The notes under the pieces: model-generated
What the model was told of the DNA's origin: nothing
The model's database searches: none
The model's input: only the letters and a program-made list of their open reading frames with translations
Source: Candidatus Phyllobacterium onerii
GTDB taxonomy: Bacteria; Pseudomonadota; Alphaproteobacteria; Rhizobiales; Rhizobiaceae
Assembly: GCF_028331445.1 (NCBI RefSeq)
Contig: NZ_JAQMHX010000009.1
Span: 62,001-126,000 of the forward strand
Reading direction: 5' to 3'
Length of the DNA stretch: 64,000 bases
Shown: piece after piece, positions 59,192 to 64,000 of the stretch
Layout: each line of letters starts with the position of its first letter
How positions within the stretch are numbered: position 1 is the first letter of the stretch
Made by a program: the position numbers and the translations under genes

Positions 59192-60304
59192 CTAGCTCCG
59201 TATCTCGGTTGTGAATTCGTCGACGCTTCGACCTTTCATCGCATCCCAATCCCAGTCGATGCCAATCCCCGGCTCTGACGGTGCGATCGCGTAGCCATTC
59301 TCGACACGCATCTGTGTGTGCGTAAGGTCATCCAGCTGCGGAATATACTCGACGTATTTGCCGTTCTGCACAGCGCAGGTCAGGCTTACATGAAGCTCCA
59401 TCAGGAAATGCGGGCAGACCGGCATGTCGAACGCCTCTGCCGTGTGTGCCACTTTCAGCCAAGGCGTGATGCCGCCAATGCGGCCAACATCGACCTGCAC
59501 GATGGAGCAGGCGCGTTTCTGCATGTATTCGCGGAAATGCCGGATCGAATAGAGCGACTCGCCAACGGCAATCGGCGTTTGTGTTGACGACGAAAGCCGC
59601 ACGTGACCGTCTATGTCGTCGGCCGGCAGCGGCTCTTCAAACCAGGCAAGATCGATGTCGCGCAGCACCTGCGAACGGCGAATGGCCTCATCGAGGGAAA
59701 AGCCCTGATTGGCGTCGGTCATGATCTCGAAACCGGAACCAACCGCGTCGCGAACTGCCGATAGCCGGTCCAGATCTTCGGAACCATGCGGACGGCCGAT
59801 CTTGACCTTGGCGCCCTTGAAGCCCTTGGCTTGCGCTTGTAGTGCGTCGTCGACAAGCGCCTGCTTCTCGATATGCAGCCAGCCACCCTCGGTGGTATAA
59901 AGCGGGCAGCGATCCTTCGCGCCACCTGCCAGTTTCCATAGCGGCAGGCCCTGCTTCTTCGCGCGCAAATCCCAGAGCGCGATATCGACGGCCGCGAGAG
60001 CAATGGCGGTGATCGCACCGATAGTCGTCGCATGAGTCGCGAATTCCAGATCGCGCCAGATTGCCTCGATCTGGTCGGCATCCTTGCCGAGGAGACGCGG
60101 TGCCAGGTGATCGGACAGCAGCCGCATGACGGATGAACCGCCGGTGCCAATCGTATAGCTGTAGCCTGTCCCCACCGCGCCATCGCTGTCGGTGATCGTA
60201 ACGATCGGTGTTTCCTGGCTGACAAAGCTCTGGATCGCGTCGGTGCGCAACACCTTCGGCGGCAGATCCACCATACGCAGTTCAATTTTTTCGATCTTGG
60301 CCAT
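59192..60304 (-). CDS. Mandelate racemase/muconate lactonising enzyme family dehydratase
   Basis: A 370-residue enolase superfamily member. KGAKVKIGRPHGSEDL carries the KxK lysines, DANQGFSLDEA and WFEEPLPADD and AVGESLYS the metal ligands, and MPVCPHFLMELH the catalytic histidine. The MR subgroup includes several sugar acid dehydratases; this is a second, distinct dehydratase in the operon beside the L-fuconate type at 55133. ATG 60304 is used; GTG 60313 is possible. Confidence 0.88.
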   Translation of the reverse strand: MAKIEKIELRMVDLPPKVLRTDAIQSFVSQETPIVTITDSDGAVGTGYSYTIGTGGSSVMRLLSDHLAPRLLGKDADQIEAIWRDLEFATHATTIGAITAIALAAVDIALWDLRAKKQGLPLWKLAGGAKDRCPLYTTEGGWLHIEKQALVDDALQAQAKGFKGAKVKIGRPHGSEDLDRLSAVRDAVGSGFEIMTDANQGFSLDEAIRRSQVLRDIDLAWFEEPLPADDIDGHVRLSSSTQTPIAVGESLYSIRHFREYMQKRACSIVQVDVGRIGGITPWLKVAHTAEAFDMPVCPHFLMELHVSLTCAVQNGKYVEYIPQLDDLTHTQMRVENGYAIAPSEPGIGIDWDWDAMKGRSVDEFTTEIRS

Positions 60305-60309
60305 TGGAA

Positions 60310-61407
60310 TCACCCCCGCAGCGTTTTGCCGGTTTCAGGCGAGAACAGATGCGCCTGCGACAGGTCGAAACTAAATTTTACCACTTCACCGGCGCCCATG
60401 GGACGTGGATTGAGCATGCGTGATACCCATTCGCGCTCTGCCATGGTGATGAAAAGCAGCGTCTCGTTGCCGAGCGGCTCCGTGATCGATACCGGCAGTT
60501 CCATTTCGTGCACGTCTGTCGCTTCGCCGGAATTGATGCCATGCCCTGTCGGGTAAATGTCATCGGGGCGCAGGCCAAAAATCACCTTATCGCCGGCCGC
60601 AACCTTGCTGCGGAACTCGGCCGGTAGCGGCAGGGTCTGCCCGCCTGCAAATACCAGCTTCCCATCGGCGATTGTCGCTTCGTTCAGGTTCATGGGCGGA
60701 GAACCGATAAACCCTGCGACGAAGCGCGTCGCCGGCCGTTTAAACACTTCCTCAGGAGTGCCGACCTGCTCGATATAGCCGTCGCGCATGATGACGATAC
60801 GGTCGGATAGCGTCATCGCTTCAACCTGGTCATGCGTCACATAGATCATGGTCGCCTGCACCCTCGCATGCAGACGCTTGATCTCGGTACGCACCTGTGT
60901 GCGCAATTTTGCATCGAGGTTGGAGAGAGGTTCGTCGAACAGGAATACGTCCGGCTTGCGCACGATCGCCCGGCCCATGGCCACGCGCTGGCGCTGACCG
61001 CCGGAAAGTTGCGACGGGCGGCGGTCCATATACTTGTCGAGATCGAGGATTGCCGCAGCCTCATTGACCCGCGTATCGATCTCGGCTTGCGCGACTTTGC
61101 CGATCTTCAGCGAGAAGCCCATGTTCTCGCGCACCGTCATATGCGGATAGAGCGCGTAGGACTGAAAGACCATGGAGATGTTGCGCGCACGCGGCGGGAG
61201 GTCGTTCACCGGCTTGCCGCCAATTTCAACGACGCCGCCACTGATGTCCTCGAGCCCGGCGATCATGCGCAATGTCGTGGATTTTCCACAGCCGGAGGGG
61301 CCAACCAGCGCGATGAATTCGCGGTCATTGACCTCAAGGTCGATGCCATGGACCACATCGACGTTGCCATAACTCTTGACGAGCTTTTTGAGTGTTACGG
61401 GAGCCAT
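60310..61407 (-). CDS. Sugar ABC transporter ATPase (UgpC/MalK family)
   Basis: A 365-residue ATPase. Walker A is GPSGCGKST, the signature is LSGGQRQRVAMGRAI, Walker B is VFLFDEPLSNLDAKLR, and a C-terminal TOBE domain follows residue 235. It energises the importer formed with the permeases at 61414 and 62282 and the binding protein at 63358. It lies five bases before the enolase gene. Confidence 0.95.
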   Translation of the reverse strand: MAPVTLKKLVKSYGNVDVVHGIDLEVNDREFIALVGPSGCGKSTTLRMIAGLEDISGGVVEIGGKPVNDLPPRARNISMVFQSYALYPHMTVRENMGFSLKIGKVAQAEIDTRVNEAAAILDLDKYMDRRPSQLSGGQRQRVAMGRAIVRKPDVFLFDEPLSNLDAKLRTQVRTEIKRLHARVQATMIYVTHDQVEAMTLSDRIVIMRDGYIEQVGTPEEVFKRPATRFVAGFIGSPPMNLNEATIADGKLVFAGGQTLPLPAEFRSKVAAGDKVIFGLRPDDIYPTGHGINSGEATDVHEMELPVSITEPLGNETLLFITMAEREWVSRMLNPRPMGAGEVVKFSFDLSQAHLFSPETGKTLRG

Positions 61408-61413
61408 GACAAG

Positions 61414-62280
61414 TTAACCTTTCACCGCGCCGAATGTCAGTCCGGATACGAGATGCTTCTGAATGATGAACGTTAAAGTAAGCGCCGGGATGATCATCAC
61501 TACCGCAAGCGCGCACATGCCCCGCCAGTCGATGGTGAACTCCGATGTATAGTCGAGAAGGCCGACCGGCAGTGTCTTTGAGTTGACCGAACGGGTGATC
61601 TGCGAGGCCAGCGCATATTCATTCCACGAGGTGAGAAAGGCGAAGATGCCTGCCGACGCGATACCTGGTCCCGCCAATGGAAATTCCACCTGCCAGAAAG
61701 CCTGCCAGCGCGTGCAGCCGTCGATCTGTGCGGCTTCCGCCAGATCCTTCGGCACCTGCCGGAAGAAACCGTCGATGAGCCAGATCGTGAACGGCACGTT
61801 CAGCGCCACGTAGATGAGGATCATCGCGAAATGCGTGTCGATGATGCCGACACGGGCAAAGATCATGAACAGCGGTAGCGACAGTGCAATACCTGGGACA
61901 GCGCGCGTCAGCATGAAGCCGAGGAACACACCCGATTTTCCCTTGAACTTGTAACGGGCAAAAGCATATCCGCCCGCCATGCCGATGATTAGCGCAATGA
62001 TTGTCGAGGTGATCGAAATGATCAGGGAATTGCGGAAATATTCCCACACCGGAATGCCGCCCTGCCCCGCACCGCCAAACATGGCGCGATAGGCATCGAG
62101 CGAGATGTCGCGCGGTATCCAGACCGGTGGCTTCGCCATGATCTCGACTGTCGGTCGCAGCGAACTCAAGACGATCCAGAGGCCCGGCAAGCAGATAACG
62201 AGCATCGCCAGGAACAGGCCGATAAAATGCGCGACTTTGAGCCAGCGGCGTTTCAGACGATGCGAACTGTTCTTGTCCAT
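61414..62280 (-). CDS. Sugar ABC transporter permease (MalG family)
   Basis: A 288-residue CUT1 inner membrane permease with six hydrophobic segments and the EAA loop DLAEAAQIDGCTRWQAFWQV. ATG 62280 is one base from the stop of the partner permease and fits the family start; the open frame to 62466 overlaps that gene. It forms the channel with the permease at 62282. Confidence 0.93.
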   Translation of the reverse strand: MDKNSSHRLKRRWLKVAHFIGLFLAMLVICLPGLWIVLSSLRPTVEIMAKPPVWIPRDISLDAYRAMFGGAGQGGIPVWEYFRNSLIISITSTIIALIIGMAGGYAFARYKFKGKSGVFLGFMLTRAVPGIALSLPLFMIFARVGIIDTHFAMILIYVALNVPFTIWLIDGFFRQVPKDLAEAAQIDGCTRWQAFWQVEFPLAGPGIASAGIFAFLTSWNEYALASQITRSVNSKTLPVGLLDYTSEFTIDWRGMCALAVVMIIPALTLTFIIQKHLVSGLTFGAVKG

Positions 62281-62281
62281 C

Positions 62282-63178
62282 TTACCACTCCGCTCCGATT
62301 TGATGGCGCGCGGCAGCGAGCTTTCTGAAGAAATATACGGTGAACAGGATCGAGAGCAGGATGGAGATATATGCCATCGCATTGGCAAGACCCATGCGTG
62401 CGTCGCTATAGGCCGTGCGTCCGACCAGCGTCCACAGGAGTTCGGTGCGTTTGGCCGGCCCGCCATCGGTCATGATCTTCACGATGTCATAGGCGCGCGC
62501 CACGTCCAGCGATCGGATCGTCATAGCGATAAAGGCAAAAGGCATTAGGTAGGGCCAGGTGACGTAGCGGAATGTCTGCCAGGGCGTGCAGCCATCGACC
62601 CGTGCCGCTTCTACCGGTTCCTGAGGCATCGCCAGCAGTCCAGCCAGGATCAGGATGGCAAAGACGGACGTTGAAGACCACACCTCGGCAATGATGATTG
62701 AAAACAGCGCCAGATTGCCATCGATCAACCAAGGTATCGCATTGGTGGTCAGCCCGAGCGACTGCAGCGCATTGTTGACGAAACCGATATTGTCGTTGAA
62801 CAGGAACTTGAACTGGAAGCCGACCAGTACCGGCGAGAACATCATCGGAAACATCATCAATGTCCGCAAGATGCGTTGACCGCGCGTCGCCTTGTTGACC
62901 AGCATGGCAAGGCCAAGGCCAAGGAACATCTCGGCATTTAGGGCGATGGTCAGGAGCAAGACCGTACGGCCAAATGCTGCCCAGAACTCGTAATTGGTCA
63001 GAACGCTCACGTAGTTGCGGACGCCGATGAATACCCAGATCGATTCAGGCTTGGTCAGCCGAAATGGCGTGAAGCTCGAATAGAGCGAGAACAGCAATGG
63101 CAGCACGATAACGGCGGCAAGAACAATGATGGCAGGCAGCAGCAGAAGCGTCGGCGCTGATAGTTTGGGAAATTTCAT
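62282..63178 (-). CDS. Sugar ABC transporter permease (MalF family)
   Basis: A 298-residue CUT1 permease with about six hydrophobic segments and the EAA loop EPVEAARVDGCTPWQTFRYV. It is the partner of the MalG-type permease. The gap to the binding protein gene holds a palindromic repeat at 63217-63345. Confidence 0.93.
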   Translation of the reverse strand: MKFPKLSAPTLLLLPAIIVLAAVIVLPLLFSLYSSFTPFRLTKPESIWVFIGVRNYVSVLTNYEFWAAFGRTVLLLTIALNAEMFLGLGLAMLVNKATRGQRILRTLMMFPMMFSPVLVGFQFKFLFNDNIGFVNNALQSLGLTTNAIPWLIDGNLALFSIIIAEVWSSTSVFAILILAGLLAMPQEPVEAARVDGCTPWQTFRYVTWPYLMPFAFIAMTIRSLDVARAYDIVKIMTDGGPAKRTELLWTLVGRTAYSDARMGLANAMAYISILLSILFTVYFFRKLAAARHQIGAEW

Positions 63179-63216
63179 TTGAAATATTGGCCTTCTGAAC
63201 TCTGCATTTCCACTTC

Positions 63217-63345
63217 AGCCTCCCCTTGTGAGGAGGGTGGCTGCAAAGCAGCCGGGAGGGGCACTACCCGTTTCTCATGTTGTGTTGATCGAAAAGCCTC
63301 TTCCCGGACCTGCGGTCCCTCCCTCCCCACAAGAGAGAGGGACCA
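63217..63345. repeat. Inverted repeat element, CCTCCCC-TTGTGAGGAGGG class
   Basis: CCTCCCCTTGTGAGGAGGG near 63220 faces CCCTCCCCACAAGAGAGAGGG near 63325, with GGCTGCAAAGCAGCC and GGACCTGCGGTCC hairpins between. It is the same class as 25546 and 44692, and like 44692 it lies right after a periplasmic binding protein gene inside an ABC importer operon. Confidence 0.75.
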
Positions 63346-63357
63346 CAGCGCTTGCCA

Positions 63358-64000
63358 CTAAAGCTTGCCAGCATCCTGAAGGATTTCGGTCGCCTTTTTC
63401 GCCGCAGTGTCGAGCGCTTCCTTGGACGTCTTGTCGCCAAGGATGGCCGATTGCAGTTCCGGATAGACGGCGTTGGAAATCTCGATCCATTCAGCCAATG
63501 GCGGAACCGGGAATGCGTTCTTTGCTTCTTCCTGGAAGGCGTTCAGCACTTCGGTCTTGTATGGATCGCCCTTGGCCTGCTCGATGTCCCATTCCCATAC
63601 CGCCGTGCGCGTCGGCAAGGGGCCGGCTTTCGCCTCGAGCTTCTGGCTGTCCTCGTTGGTAAGCCACCAGACGAGCGAGGCCGCAGCGTCCTTGTGGGCG
63701 CAGGCTTCTGTCACCGAGAAGCCATGATGACCCGACCAGCCAGTACGCTTGCCGGAAGAACCGGCGGGCGCCACCTTCACGCCGACATTACCGGCAACTT
63801 TCGAGGATTTGGGATCGTTGAAGAAGCTCGCCCAGCCTGGCCAGTCAAGATTGATGGCGATCGACCCTGACGCAAAACCCTGGCCGAGATCATCCCAGAG
63901 ATAGTTGGTGGTACCTGCCGGAACAGCCTTGGCCTTGTAAAGATTGACGAACCAGTCGAGCGCCTTGACGCCGGCTTCGGAGTTGAAAGCCGGCTTGCCG
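63358..64000 (-). CDS. Sugar ABC transporter substrate-binding protein, N-terminus beyond window
   Basis: The last 213 residues of a CUT1 extracellular sugar-binding protein. Typical parts are NSEAGVKALDWFVNLYKAKAVP, IAINLDWPGWASFF, GFSVTEACAHKDAAASLVWWLTNEDSQKLEA and the C-terminal KATEILQDAG. The frame is open to the window end, so an internal ATG at 63780 is not the start. It heads the L-fuconate-type importer operon. Confidence 0.92.
   Translation of the reverse strand, partial: GKPAFNSEAGVKALDWFVNLYKAKAVPAGTTNYLWDDLGQGFASGSIAINLDWPGWASFFNDPKSSKVAGNVGVKVAPAGSSGKRTGWSGHHGFSVTEACAHKDAAASLVWWLTNEDSQKLEAKAGPLPTRTAVWEWDIEQAKGDPYKTEVLNAFQEEAKNAFPVPPLAEWIEISNAVYPELQSAILGDKTSKEALDTAAKKATEILQDAGKL

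Noticed and set aside
1-64000. CRISPR arrays, tRNA or rRNA genes, IS elements, replication origin
   Set aside because: No evenly spaced identical repeats, cloverleaf-like segments, transposase motifs or repABC-type genes were seen on either strand; the repeats found are palindromic intergenic elements.

Overview
The window reads as a catabolic region from an alphaproteobacterium of the order Hyphomicrobiales (Rhizobiales), probably a Phyllobacterium-, Ochrobactrum/Brucella- or Mesorhizobium-like organism. The reasons are the GC-rich coding, an inositol locus with an RpiR-type regulator and a kinase-DUF2090 fusion IolC, mocDEF-type rhizopine genes, DUF982, TIGR02444, DUF4287 and NrsF families, and several classes of rhizobial intergenic palindromes. 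No rRNA, tRNA, CRISPR array, insertion sequence or phage gene was seen. All identifications come from reading the sequence; no database search was possible.

Bases 1-4.3 kb hold mixed single genes: a LysR fragment, an FMN-binding oxidoreductase-like protein, a DUF982 protein, a 1-Cys peroxiredoxin, a transglycosylase-like lipoprotein and an alpha/beta hydrolase. Bases 4.3-18 kb look like one aromatic or N-heteroaromatic acid catabolic region: an isochorismatase-type amidohydrolase, a NitT/TauT-type ABC importer, a molybdenum hydroxylase operon (large, FAD and 2Fe-2S subunits, CoxG, and a binding-protein homologue without signal peptide), a UbiD decarboxylase, a GntR/FCD regulator and UbiX. A Fic protein with a symmetric operator array sits inside it. 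Bases 18-25.5 kb hold a homocysteine methyltransferase, two TetR regulators, a HAD phosphatase and a PaoABC-like aldehyde oxidoreductase.

Bases 25.7-31.3 kb hold a Tim44-domain protein and an envelope stress group: a YedY/MsrP-like molybdoprotein with its cytochrome b, a methionine-rich MXKDX-repeat protein, a DUF1223 protein, and an ECF sigma factor with its NrsF anti-sigma. The sigma gene and the divergent DUF1223 gene share the promoter pattern GTAACC-N16-CG(A/T)AT.

Bases 31.5-52.4 kb form an inositol/rhizopine island: iolC-D-E-(small gene)-B, iolR, two inositol-type dehydrogenases, a sugar ABC importer, a MocC/IolI-like isomerase, a LacI regulator, and mocDEF followed by a PanB-fold gene whose metal and catalytic residues are replaced. 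A MazF-type toxin-antitoxin pair lies between iolC and iolR. Bases 52.4-55.1 kb carry a Rieske oxygenase and its reductase (GbcAB type) behind a cobalamin riboswitch. Bases 55.1-64 kb carry an L-fuconate-type sugar acid operon with its own ABC importer, cut by the window end.

Four copies of a ~140 bp palindromic element (26.9, 31.3, 43.0 and 56.4 kb) each end exactly at the stop codon of a minus-strand gene. Their terminal arms differ between copies but stay self-complementary, which points to an RNA role.
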